Assembly: GCA_019914995.1 (NCBI GenBank)
Contig: CM034140.1
Span: forward strand, 1,178,001-1,242,000
Source: Acanthochlamys bracteata
Taxonomy: Eukaryota; Streptophyta; Magnoliopsida; Pandanales; Velloziaceae
DNA: 64,000 nt
Direction of reading: 5' to 3'
Shown here one piece after another: positions 11,735-23,047 of the stretch; the first letter of the stretch is position 1, and each line of letters opens with the position of its first letter. Under the pieces are notes generated by a model. It did not search any database and was not told the origin of the DNA. It saw nothing but the letters and a program-made list of their open reading frames with translations. The position numbers were made by a program, and so were the translations under genes.

Positions 11735-12604
11735 ATGTACTCACTTGTCCCACAACTTCATCTTATTCCACGAAGCACTCAACTTCACCGCCGAAGGCAA
11801 ACTCCTGCCCGGACCTTCTCAGCACTCACAGCACCACCAACTTCTACTTCCATAAAAACAATCCAAGAATCAACAACTGACGCGAGCTTGCGTTCAACAT
11901 GGTCTCACCGTACCTGGGTTATCGCCGGTTGCACCACTCTGTTAAACTCTGTAGCAAACACCATTACTACTTCAATCAGCACTGGTTCTTTTATCGAACC
12001 GATCGCCTCCATTCTTCTAGGTTACGTTCTTGCTGATCTTGGTACAGGTTTCTATCACTGGGCTATTGATAACTATGGAAGCTCAACCACAATGATCTTT
12101 GGTACCCAAATCGAAGCTTTCCAAGGCCACCACCGCCGTCCGTCAACAATAACCCGTCGCGAGTTCGCCAACAATCTTCATTCTCTAGCGAGAGTTATAA
12201 CGTTCGTAGCGTTCCCGCTTGACATTGTCGCCGGTAACGAAGCAGCAATGCACGCTTTCATTGCTGCAGGAGCAGGGTTCGTTATGTTCAGTCAACAATT
12301 TCATGCATGGGCACACACACCGAGAAGAAGATTGCCACCGGTCGTTAAGGCATTGCAGGATAACGGGTTATTGATAGCAACGGCAAAACATTCGTTGCAT
12401 CACCGAGCACCGTATAACAATAACTACTGTATTGTTAGTGGGAAGTGGAACTGGCTGTTGGATAAATTTAAAGTGTTTGAAGTCTTGGAGATGGTGATTT
12501 TCTTCAGGTTTGGTGTTCGACCGAGGTCGTGGAGTGAACCTGTGTTAGAGTGGACAACAGAGGAAGAAGATGATGATCAAGAACAGAGTTTAGTTTGTAG
12601 GTAG
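11735..12604 (+). CDS. FAD4: FAD4-like plastid desaturase, intronless
   Basis: Family of FAD4, which makes the trans-delta3 double bond in 16:0 of chloroplast phosphatidylglycerol. Start chosen at ATG 11735 (289 aa) because family N-termini are Ser/Arg-rich transit peptides; ATG 11645 in the same frame would add a hydrophobic leader. Seen: membrane segments around LADLGTGFYHWAIDNYG; His motifs QGHH, HAWAH and HSLHHRAPYNNNYCIVSG; and RFGVRPRSWSEP near the end, all matching FAD4. Differences from my memory of AtFAD4: QGHHRRPST for QGHHKWPWT and KHSLHH for QHAEHH, with all histidines kept. It could therefore be a FAD4L paralogue rather than the FAD4 orthologue. Single exon, as expected. Confidence 0.88.
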   Translation: MYSLVPQLHLIPRSTQLHRRRQTPARTFSALTAPPTSTSIKTIQESTTDASLRSTWSHRTWVIAGCTTLLNSVANTITTSISTGSFIEPIASILLGYVLADLGTGFYHWAIDNYGSSTTMIFGTQIEAFQGHHRRPSTITRREFANNLHSLARVITFVAFPLDIVAGNEAAMHAFIAAGAGFVMFSQQFHAWAHTPRRRLPPVVKALQDNGLLIATAKHSLHHRAPYNNNYCIVSGKWNWLLDKFKVFEVLEMVIFFRFGVRPRSWSEPVLEWTTEEEDDDQEQSLVCR

Positions 12605-12763
12605 AACAATTGCAGATTGTGATTTACTTTTTGTGGAAGTTTTGTATAAGATCATACATACTACTTGATTCTTTTGGCGAAGTTGATCAATGTAAGAGTT
12701 GGTTAACAACCAGGAGTTGAAAGAGAGGGTCATGCTTTTCTTGCAGACTACCTAAAAGACTAG

Positions 12764-13014
12764 GACGTGTTCTAATATCGCGGAACTTTACTTCCTTTTT
12801 CCAAAATTTAAGTTCCGATCACGCGTTTCAATTGTCACTCTGAACTTTATTTTTATACCAAACTCCATTTTCACCTTAACTCAACTCTAAAATCAACTTT
12901 ACATATTTTAGTTACTACTCTGAACTCTAGTTCTAAGGAACTCTATTTTAATCAAATTCCACTTTCAAGTACTTATTTTTTATAAACTCACTTTCACGCA
13001 ATTGAAACATACCC
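12764..13014. mobile_element. Tourist/Harbinger-type MITE (GGGYRTGTTTCAA ends)
   Basis: About 251 bp without coding capacity. Left end GGACGTGTTCTAAT, right end (complement) GGGTATGTTTCAAT, flanked by CTA (12761-12763) and TTA (13015-13017), i.e. a TTA-type 3-bp target duplication with one change. Ends and interior resemble the MITE at 22767-23047, so the two are probably one family. It lies just 3' of the FAD4-like gene. Confidence 0.65.
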
Positions 13015-13097
13015 TTAGACAAAGCTTTAGTCACGTTAATTTCTTTACTATATATCTAAGAAAGAGTTTTCATTAGTAGAGTTTGGTCAGTTAGAGG

Positions 13098-13397
13098 TTG
13101 CTATCAGATGATTCCTTTTTTATTTCGTTAGGTTTGGTTATGCTTGTAAAGGAAAGTGAATCCCAGGTCAATAGAGTACGTGATAGAGAGCTGCAGAAAC
13201 AAGTGAAGAATCTGCAGGATGAGCTTGGAGAAACAAATCATGCTGATGCCGGAAAACTGCACGGCAGTAGTAATAACAACAGTAACTTTGACGTTTTAGG
13301 ACATGAAGATAATTCTCCGAATAGCTCAATAATACCCCTGATCATCAAGACAACTGCCGTTGATGACGAGCAGATGACAGGCCTACCATGGAGGTAG
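13098..13397 (+). other. Orphan exon-like ORF, possible gene fragment
   Basis: An open frame with protein-like composition: a charged coiled-coil-like stretch (ESESQVNRVRDRELQKQVKN) then an Asn/Ser-rich tail. It is bracketed by an acceptor-like TTCGTTAG before 13133 and a donor-like GGAG|GTAGTA at 13391-13396. I cannot find flanking exons in frame and do not recognise the family; it may be a relic exon, for instance of a kinesin-like gene. DNA from 13398 to 14268 holds no other recognisable gene; it is 3' flank of the TOM1-like gene. Confidence 0.3.
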
Positions 13398-14268
13398 TAC
13401 ACAGGACTCGAAGTCACCACCATTACCACTACCTTCAGTAGTAGATTCAAAGACATTATCAGTAACAAAGAATTATTTGGTACTAATAGTGGAGATTATG
13501 TATTGGTGCTTTCCTTTCTTACCTGTTGAAGCAATGACCTAAATAACCATGATGACTGAAGCTGGTATTTTTGCTTTCGAAGATGAACAAATGTAGCGTT
13601 GAGCCGATGCATTATCACATGTGGTTTGAAAACCAGTACAAAAGTTTCTGGACAGTTAGGTTAGGATTTCATACTATCAGCTGTAAATACAGATGCAAAT
13701 CTTTACTGGCTTTCCTTGTGAGGAACATTTTTTCTAGAAGTTTTTCGATATTCAAAAACTCTTCGCAATGAAATAATCCACTTAAAAATATGTGCGAAAA
13801 GATTCGTATCAGCCCATGAAGCTGAATATTTAATCATACAGAAGTAGAGTGCGTTCAAGTAATTCGAAAGTATGGGAACAACATTGACACCACTAATAAT
13901 TTATACTACCCTTTGATAGCCAGGCTCATTAAAACATAGACTGATCATTTACAAATAAATCAAATGATTCTTGCTCGTAAACGGTTTACAATTTTACAGA
14001 GAAAGCGGAGAGAGATTTCCGCCTAAAATAAAATGTCACAATAGAAACTTGGCAACCTTCTCCTGGAATCTCCACATGATATATAGCTGATTCATAAAGT
14101 GAGACCAGATCATTACCTTCCATCCGGATCTTGTGGTTAAATCTTTACCATCAGTACAACCTGATTCCACCAACCACTGCCATATATGCATAACTTTTAC
14201 CAATATGTGAACAGCTTGTTAACCTCAGAAGCTGATTGGTAAAAGATCACTTAGAACTGCAATAACCG

Positions 14269-17200
14269 TTAGCGAATAGGATGGTATTGAGCTGATATTC
14301 TCTTGGGAGGCAGTTTACGTAAAATGTACAAGACCAGTGCTGAAGGGAAGATCTCGGCCAACTGTTGTGTCCATAAGCAATACGACTACTTAGTAACACT
14401 CGTTTAGTAATAGAGGAACATTGAGGTTTGACAGACTAGGATCTTACCAGATAGTAGATAAGGTTTAAAACTGGATGATCCATAACATCAAGAGAAGCAA
14501 CGGGCTCAAATGCAGATGCACAAACCTAATACCAACAGCAGTAGACACTCAAATGTAAGAAACCTCATGATTAGCTACAATAAATCAACTTTTGCCTAGA
14601 TCTTCAGGTTATTGCATGACACCAACAATAAGAAGATTTCACTTTTAAGAAAATATCAAAGCAATAATAGACCATGAATAAAGCATTCAAAAGCATCTGG
14701 ATGCTTGTACCTAACAATAAAGATAATGACTTACCACAATACATCTTACAAGGAAGCAGGTGCAGCATATTGCTGTAACAGATCCCACCTGTTCAGATTT
14801 TCCCAAAATACTCCATCAGCAACAGAAAATATTAAAAGTTGAAATATATTGTCTAACATTTCTAGTGTTGAGAACCAATAATTTCTTAATTGAATTACTT
14901 GAAAATGTGGCAATTGCCGCTTTCTATGCAAGCGACATTTCTTGTATTCTTAGCATTTTCAGCTATGAAAAATAAATAAATAAATAACTAAGGGAAAATT
15001 TATTAGAAATTACATTTTATTCAGCCACTGGCTCGACTTTTAGTTAGTTATTCGCCAGGTGCCAACAATGACATTCAGATGCACAATATTTGAGAATATG
15101 CCCCAAGAAGTTTTTCACTTGTTTATATTGTCATTTAAACTAATTAAATGAGAAGTCCAAGCAACTTCTTCATCTGTGAAAACATTATAGTTGCCACATA
15201 CACACTTTTCCCGTGTTTGATAAATCTGTACCTCTTGTCGTAGTTAGAATTGCAGGATTTTAACAAAAAAAATTACACTACCAAGACGAAAGATCTATCT
15301 TGAAGGTGTATGGCATACAAACATCTATGCAGCAAACCACTAAGGTGTTGTGGCTCGCCGGACGTAATTTTTATATGGAAAAGATAGAAAGAGGTACCTC
15401 GTGAAGTTTCTTCTGGCGCCCTTTTGATTCAATTGGGAACCGTCTAAGCATGGAGAAGAGCCTGCACAAATTGGTAACAATACAATCCTCAGAAAGAAAA
15501 ACTATATAACAATGTCACTATCGACCGGTGCTTTTACCTTCCACCATAAATCAAGAAACCAAGAGAAGCAACAAAAGAAACCGCTGCAATAACAGAAGAA
15601 TATTGTTCAAATGGAGAAACAGGTGACTTCTGCAATCATAAATGGTGAAGTCAAAGCAACTAGGTCACCTGCAATAAAGATTTTGCCAATTGTTTCCACG
15701 ACTGAGTTGTCATCTATCCAAAGGTAGATCCACAGGATAACCTGGTTACAAAGATTGGATAAGTACATGATATGTCTCTGGACTATGCGGCTACTGACAG
15801 CGGTACCTAAGTAACAAAATGGCTAAACAGTTAGAGTATTATTGTGCTAGAATATTATTTGATTCACGTTCTATTCAACATACAGCATTTATTTTGTGAT
15901 GCCACTTAAAAATTTTGAGTAACATAATTTTTTAATTACACATACGACACCTTTGCATCGGCAATTAAGAGTAATGTTCCTAGGACAAGAATGTCGGATG
16001 GCTCAGCATCAGCAAATATTAGAATGGGTCTAGAGGAATGATGAAGGCTTATTAGTTATTGTTGATATTTAAGTTAACAAAATCCAAAAAGAAAATTTCA
16101 CACAGCAATATTATTATAAAGGTTATCTCGAGCATTGAAAATATTGTAAGATAATGGACTATCCTATATGACATTCAATTCTTCCTGATCTAAGTGTCTG
16201 ACCTCATCAACTCAATAATGCAAATTTAAAGAAAGACATGTAATCAAAGATCTGAAAATATATCACTAAGGATTATCTGCAAACCTGAACAGCATATATT
16301 GAACAATTAACAGAGACATACACGGTCCTCAATTTGTCGGTTGGAAGAGTTCTTGCCTGTGAATAAATTCAAAGAGAAAAAAACCAATGAAGTGCCTTAT
16401 TTTAGCAGCACGTTTATCCTATAAATATTGCATGTAAAAGAGCTTCATAATAGCTGTAGACTTGCCTGATGATAAATCTCAGCCCAAAATAGAACAAGTA
16501 AGGTGTATGTAGTGAAAAACAACAATCCAGGAAGGTCCAGTAGTACTATGCTAAGCACCTGGTTGAACAAGACATTACCAGTAAACTATCCAAATAATAC
16601 TGTTGCGATGTAAGTGAAGCAAGGTTTTATAACAAAACGCTTAAACCTTCAAATAGAGATGCTCAAGCTCTAAACAGTTGCAATGACTTCTCTTAAAGTG
16701 TCTTTTTTAGGGAATGCCATTGTCCAGGAAGATACTATTTCTTTGAGCAATTTCTGCTTTACGGAATAATTATGCAGCACAGCAGGCATCGTTAACTCAT
16801 TTCAAAGAAGATACATTCTACTAAAACTATCCATGGCATGCACACGTAACTATGTGTCTGCTTAATTCAAAGTTAATTCATTTTCAATATGCTCACTTAC
16901 TCTTGGCTTGACAAGAAATACTTTGACATGTAATCCAAAAACAACAGCACGCACTGCAAAACTGACAACATTTAGCTGGCGTTAAAGACATAGTTATCAA
17001 GATTTATTTAGGTAATGAAAGTACCTCCGTTCACTATAAAGTTCATAAGATGGAAGACCTTCTGGGTTGTCCAACCATATTCAGGAACTCGTAGCTGTAT
17101 TCGGACTAATTGGATCTAGGCATCATTGGAAAACATATCAGATTAATATTCAGAAGAACAACAAACTTTTCCTGCTTCAACAGTTGCCCACTTTTCCTCC

Positions 17201-17937
17201 TTTTGATCAGATTCAATATGAGGGTGTAATGCATTTGAAGAAAATCTTTACCAGGTAAAATAGGCAGAACAAAACACATTTAACATGCTAAGCCACATAT
17301 GAACTGGAACCCTCCAATCAGTACCCAGTTGCACTTGATAGATACACATTTCTATTCTAGTGGTAAGTTTCCATAACGAACAGTTACTATTAGAATAAAA
17401 CGTAAATCAGTGGATAAAAACAGCACGGAAGCCAAATGCATCACTACAACAGAAAGTAAAAAACACAAAACAATAACACTACTCAATGTAGACTAGAGGC
17501 ACAACCAGAGACATATTAGATTATTTGTAAATTACTGAAGGAGCCTAAACACTTCACTGGTGAATTATACCACAAGCTTTGATATCTATTCTATTCCAGC
17601 AATAATTTAAAAAATGATACAGTATTCCAAATCCAGCATAGATCAATTGGCAGTTCAGTTTCACCCCTAAGCACTATATACCAAACCGAAACCTCTACTT
17701 AAATTAAATCGATCTTCCACCAATATAAAACACAGGGACAGAAAGAGAAGGGAGCACCAGTGCTACGGCGGAGACGAGAGTAAAGGCGCCTGAGAGAGCG
17801 AAGAAGATTACATCCTGCCACCGGTGCGACTCATTTATATCATCCCACCAACTACTACTGCTACTGCTACTTAACAGAGCTAGAGCCCGCGCAGCTGCTG
17901 CCGATATTTTCTCCGGAGAGCTCACCAGCGGTCTCAT
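14269..17937 (-). CDS. TOM1: TOM1/TOM3-like multipass membrane protein
   Basis: Tonoplast seven-helix protein of the tobamovirus-multiplication TOM1/TOM3/THH1 family; its normal cell role is not well known. Eleven exons (minus): 17937-17758, 17115-17025, 16953-16901, 16558-16466, 16356-16285, 15741-15669, 15583-15538, 15461-15398, 14788-14735, 14525-14448, 14361-14269. They total 897 nt, giving 298 aa (family about 290). Signature pieces: [20 protein letters not shown] across exons 1-2, [74 protein letters not shown] and [15 protein letters not shown]. Intron 4 uses a GC donor (CAG|GCAAGT at 16465-16460); all others are GT-AG. The N-terminus has a Ser run before [13 protein letters not shown]. 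Which of TOM1, TOM3 or THH1 it is cannot be decided. Confidence 0.93.
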
Positions 17938-19828
17938 TCTCCGGCGAATTCAATCGCAGAAAACCGAAGAAGTAAATTCGAAATCTAGCACAAGGTGTTA
18001 TTCATTATAGATTTAACCAAATGAAAGAATCACATGAATAACCAAACCGGCGAGTCTTTTGTTCTGTTTTTATGTTTGCTTTTGTCTGAATTCGAGTAGT
18101 AGCTTTCGCGGATTGAGAGACAAAAGAAGAACCGAAGAAGCGGTGAGGTGGTAAGGAAACTAGAAGCTTGAAAGAGAACAACGGTTGTGCTTGACATTTA
18201 TAACCTCGATAATTTTAAATTACAAATTTATCACGATTGCCGAAAAATACGTGTTATTTTCCTGGAGCGACTAACTTAAAGATTCCTGAATTCAATTGAC
18301 AGATAAAAGTAAAAGGAGCGAATTGAGCTCAGCTATTTTATTAATATTATTTTAAAATTATTAATACCTTATATGAAATTAAAAATTTTTAATAACTACA
18401 TTATCATGCTAAATCCGATTACATGATTGAAATCGATTACTTAAAATAAGATGGCAAGCAACAAAACAATGAAAATTATGAGATTTTTAGAAATAAAATT
18501 TATCTTTAATGGAGATTTCGCAATTAGGATTGAAATTGATATTAGCTTAAATTGGAAGAAAATTTGTGTCGTTATCTCCAGATATTTCAAAACAATGATC
18601 ACGTGGAAGTCCCTAGTGTAATGTTTCCCAAAAGTATCACGTATACCATGTTACATAAGAGATAGACCTTCATCACACGGTTCACGATTTTGATCTGAAC
18701 ATTCATCAAAGTCTGAAAAAGAGACGGATCCAATTTAATAGCCTTCAAAAATTTTAGCTGCTAGTCGATATTGCTATTTGGAAGTGTTTACTAATCTTTG
18801 AGAATCATTTTTTTTAAATTTAATTTAAAATTTTTATTCATTTTTAAAATAAAATAATTACAAAAATTAGATTAATTTTTTTAGCAAAAATTTATTTTTA
18901 AAATTTAAAAACTCAAAAATAAATATAATAATTTATTTTTACCAAACTTACTTCTTCGTATAAATTTAAAACTTAATGAACATAAAATTTGCTATGAAAA
19001 GATAACTTCTTACCGATATGCGCCCCATCATATAATCAATACAAACACTCAAATAAACCAATAGAATTATTGAAAAAAACACACTTGTCAGAGCCGAACC
19101 AAACGTCAATGCGAAAAACTATCCGGATTGATAATTTTCGGATTGACCCGACAGGTCAACTGATCGATCTGTCAAGTCAACAGTATCAAAGCATCGATAG
19201 CTGCAAGGAACGGCCACTGCATTGTCGATATTATTTTTTGAAGCAACAATAACAACAACAATCATAATAAAAAACTAAAAACCGCCACCATGGCACCATC
19301 AATTACAACAAAAATAATAACAACAACTCGCCGGAGTACTACCATAGTGCCACTATGGCACCAACAACAACAACAATAGAATTTAGAGCGAACGAGGATG
19401 TAGTTATAGAATTCAGAACATATAAAGTCTCCACGAAATCGAACATAAGTCATTGCCAGAAATTTTATGGACACGATTAATTTGTTTCGTCGTGGAACTT
19501 AGCGGTTTCCGTGTGAGTGCTGTCTTTCTATGCATGCATGCATGCTTTCGAAAATATTCTTGATTCCTTTCCAATCTCTGAAAATAAGTGAAAAAATTAA
19601 AACTCGAGTCAACTTATTCATCAGCGGTGATAGCTACTGCAGCAGCAAAGAGAGGGAAATGGATTGAATTTGATCCAAATTTTTAATTCTTTATGAATTC
19701 AACTTAGCACATGAATGCTCGTCGTCAAATCGCCAGCAAAATAGTCAAACAAATAGTTTTGGCCCGCATGGCGAAAATCGTCAAAATCACGACGACAAAA
19801 ATTCGGCAAACGAAAAATGAAAAGCTTA
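17938..19828. other. AT-rich intergenic DNA with unclassified repeats
   Basis: The first 200 bp is the TOM1-like promoter and leader. No gene recognised. Around 19088-19180 a segment with direct and inverted GACCC/GTCAAC words resembles 50500-50560, hinting at a shared, unclassified repeat. At 19537-19552 there is a short (ATGC)n run giving overlapping CATGCA (RY-like) words. Confidence 0.5.
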
Positions 19829-20760
19829 GGGCATGTTTGACTAAGCTTAAAATTTATAGCTTTTGAACGAAGCTGTTGTTTATATACTTTTGCTGAAAAA
19901 AGCAGCTGTTGAATTTTTTATTAAAAGGCTGCTCTTTGTTTAAATTATGTTTGGATAAATTTTACTGTTTAAAGCTTTTTCATAAAAAAAAAATTATAAA
20001 TATGTTTGGCTGAGCTTGTGCTTATTAAATAAATAAAATATATAATGACTGTAATGTCCTTATATATATAATAAACAATATATTATTAAATTTTGAATCT
20101 TTTTTATGTATTATCTAATTTTTTGAAAAATAATTTTATAACATAATTTCAAAATAGTTAATATTTCTAATATTAATATTAATAAATATATTACCATTAT
20201 TATTTTTAAATTAATTTGTAATAATATTTTGAAATTAAAATATATAATATACTATTATTTAATATATCGATTCACCCTTTTTGTACCAATGCAAACTAAT
20301 ACATGTTATACAAATGCATCAACAACTCAGAGAATTAAGAAAAAACTAAAAAAGGTGTTATGTATGTTACATCTTAGAAAATTAAGAATCAAACAACAAA
20401 CTTGTAACATACATCTTTGAACGTGGTAATTTTACTGTCTCACACAACACAATTAGAAAGAAAAAAATATCAATTATCTACAAGAAACATGAGGTATTAT
20501 ATTTCCATAATATCTCTAGTCAGTACACAAAATTACTAGCTTCTAAGGAATTCTTGATAGTCCTGAATTGTGTCTAAAGATTATACAGCAAATGAATCCT
20601 TTACCTAATGAAAGTGTACTTTCAAACACTCTAAGAGGTCCACAACTGTATTAACAGGATTTCATGAAGTCCAAAACCACACAAAAATATCAAGATTCCA
20701 GCTACACACAGCTACCCTAAAAAATATTACACATATAGAAGTTATGAACGTTACACTCCC

Positions 20761-21318
20761 TCAATGTGATATATAGGCATAAACAATCTTCTTGAATACT
20801 TGCTGATTGTAATGTTGCTGCAATAGGTCAGAAGAGTCTTCCAGTTCTATGGTCTTTGAGAAGGACCTCATGAGCTTTGTTCCAACTAAAGTCTCCTTGG
20901 GACCCGTCTGGATAAGAGCCTTCAACAGAGAAGTAATATACCTATTCTGAATTGGGTTAAAATCTCCTTCAACATCCTCGAAGCTATGCTTAAAATTTTC
21001 ATGCAACTTTAAGATCACACTTGCATAGAAAACTATATGGAGAAGAACCTTGCAGTCTTCCTTCAGCATGCTAACCATATTTTCATCAAGTGATAAGATC
21101 TTGCTAATGTCTAAATTCTCAGACATGGCTAGTTACTTGATTCTTGTCCACCAGCTCAACACATCTGCTATCTGATCAGGAACAACATTGGAATCCTCTT
21201 CCAGTTTGGCAATTTCAGTATCTATCTCTTAAATAATACTGTATTTTAGGTCCAAACTACAGGACAAATCAAGTCCACGCTTTGCTTCCTGTAAAGCAAA
21301 CATTAGCTCCTTGCGTCG
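20761..21318 (-). pseudogene. Unrecognised coding-like segment in the Harbinger element
   Basis: Continues the minus-strand frame of the eEF1B-gamma piece: RRKELMFALQEAKRGLDL..., then a stop after KYSII (21229), an EIDTEIAKLEEDSNVVPDQ stretch, another stop, and an open frame of 121 codons from ATG 21126 ending YAYISH. Charged, helix-rich and protein-like, but I cannot name the family. The one shared frame broken by two stops suggests a decayed capture or chimeric transcript unit rather than a working gene. Confidence 0.4.
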
Positions 21319-21726
21319 CTGCTTCACTTCTCTAATAACTTTGTAGAATTTTGGTTGATTGTCCATTGTCAGGAAATACCTCTCAACATGTGGGAACTCT
21401 TTATTGAGAGTCATAGTTTTGATTCCACTAAATATAAAATCAAGATTGCAGATTATGTTAATGTATGGTAGTGTCGCAGCATATCCAGCGAGATACATGT
21501 TTGTTGCAAGATGAAAATTCCCAGCACCAAAGCTTCCCCTCGAAGCAGTGATTGTAACTTCCTTAGTTGGGAAAAGAAGGGTAACCCATCCAAACCTTGG
21601 ATGTCACCACGTAGAAATGTTTGAGCTTATCTCATTACTTGAAAAATCAATGCTCTGCTCCATAATGGCATAATCAATAAGAGGTGAACCATAAAGTAGA
21701 TTATCGGCTTTCAGACGAGCAACATA
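21319..21726 (-). pseudogene. eEF1B-gamma (GST-like domain) fragment
   Basis: About 136 codons resembling the GST-C part of elongation factor 1B gamma. Seen: YVARLKADNLLYGSPLIDYA, EQSIDFSSNEISSNISTW, then after an in-frame stop YLAGYAATLPYINIICNLDF and KEFPHVERYFLTMDNQPKFY ending EVKQ. The family consensus (from memory) is RLKADNPLFGSSLIEYAQIEQWIDFSS ... FPHVERYFWTMVNQPNFKKVLGDVKQ. No upstream start or the C-terminal EF1G domain is present, and the match ends abruptly at VKQ where unrelated sequence follows in frame. A non-functional fragment, inside the Harbinger-like ends. Confidence 0.75.
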
Positions 21727-22766
21727 AAATAGATTATCTCCAGAGTCAATTGAGAATGAGGATGGCGTCGGCGTGCGGAACTGGGGTTCGGATCTACGCC
21801 AATCGAAGAGGTTCGCCTCCGATGATGGAAATTCTTCATTGCACGCTAGGAAAAATATTCGAGCTTTTACCGGCAGCATCAAATAACATATTCGGACATA
21901 AGAGATCGAGGTCATCGTGCGGGGTGCAGCTCGATGGGTTCGCCGGAGCCGAGATCGATTCCGCATGCACGAACTCGAATTTCGCGGAGAAATTCTTTGA
22001 AATTCATCCCCTTTCTATTGTATCGTCGGAAATACTTGCTCAAGTTCTCCCAACTCTGCCGAAGCATTCCCTAATTTCTCACCGGGTAAATTTTTTTTTT
22101 GTTGAGAATTTCTGCATTGTCTAATTCGGTTAGTGGCGGCAATGTTGGCTGTAGTGTTGGTGGTAAAGAAAATTTAAAATCGACAGGTATTGAATGGTGG
22201 TGATGGCGGTGGATGCCAGTAGCAGCGATTGTGGGATTCCGGCGGCGATGATTTTAGTTTGGAGTTGTAGATAGTCACATGGATCGGGCGGTGAAGAAAG
22301 AGAGTGGTTTACGGGTGAAGGAAGAGGTGGTTCGGTTGTGTTTATGGGACTTGGGTTTGAGCGTAGGGTTAGGGAGTAACAGAAGAAGGATGCCGGAAGA
22401 AAAAAACTGGCATGATCGGCACCGGAGATGGAGAGGTTGATCACGGTTGGGATGAAGATGATCGCGAGAGCAGAGTGAACGAGTAGGATGAAGAAAAAAT
22501 GAAATGAGAAATGAAAATTTTAGTCCGGTTGGGAATATGTATACTTTTATAATTTCGCTAACTTATTATGGACAAAATAGACATTGATCATACCCAGCGA
22601 AAGAAGCCGTCGCGGTGCTTATTGGAAAAGCATCAATCTGATGCTTTTTTTTTTAAGACAACGAGCTGCTTATTTCGGATAGAAGCAGGTATTGCCAAAC
22701 GCTTGAATCACCGTGGAGTGCTTTTCTTTGGCTTTCAAACATGGCCTTAGAGTGCGCGGTGAATAA

Positions 22767-23047
22767 GGGCGTGTTTCAAGTGATAAAAACTCCACTTTTT
22801 TTGGCTAGAATTAGAGTTCCATTCATTTTTTTTGTTTCAATTGTAAATAGAACCGAAAATTCGAATTCTCAGTTCTATACAAATAAAACTCAAGTTTCAC
22901 TTTTTTTTTTCTAAATTCACTTCCAACCCACTTCAACAATCAATTAAAACATAAAAACTAAATTCACTTCCAACTTATTTTTCAAAAAATTCTACTTTTT
23001 ATTTTTTACTTTCACATAACTCAGTTACGAACATTTAAAACACCCCC
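22767..23047. mobile_element. Tourist/Harbinger-type MITE
   Basis: 281 bp with ends GGGCGTGTTTCAAGTG and (complement) GGGGGTGTTTTAAATG, flanked on both sides by TAA (22764-22766, 23048-23050). No coding capacity. It begins only 20 bp after the end of the 2.9-kb element. Same apparent family as 12764-13014 (shared GTTTCAATTGT and the style of end sequence). Confidence 0.72.

Larger units (their letters stand above)
19829..22746. mobile_element. PIF/Harbinger-like element carrying host-gene sequence
   Basis: 2918 bp bounded by inverted ends: left GGGCATGTTTGACTAAGC, right (complement) GGCCATGTTTGAAAGCC, matching at 11 of the first 12 bases. Both sides carry TTA (19826-19828 and 22747-22749), the 3-bp target duplication of PIF/Harbinger. 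No DDE transposase or Myb-like partner was recognised inside, so it is non-autonomous. Instead the minus strand at 20761-21726 carries protein-coding-like sequence, part of it clearly from eEF1B-gamma. Left subterminal DNA is AT-rich. Assignment rests on ends and TSD read by eye. Confidence 0.65.

Noticed and set aside
21684-22124. 146-codon plus-strand ORF inside the Harbinger-like element
   Set aside because: Overlaps antisense to the eEF1B-gamma fragment and shows no recognisable domain.
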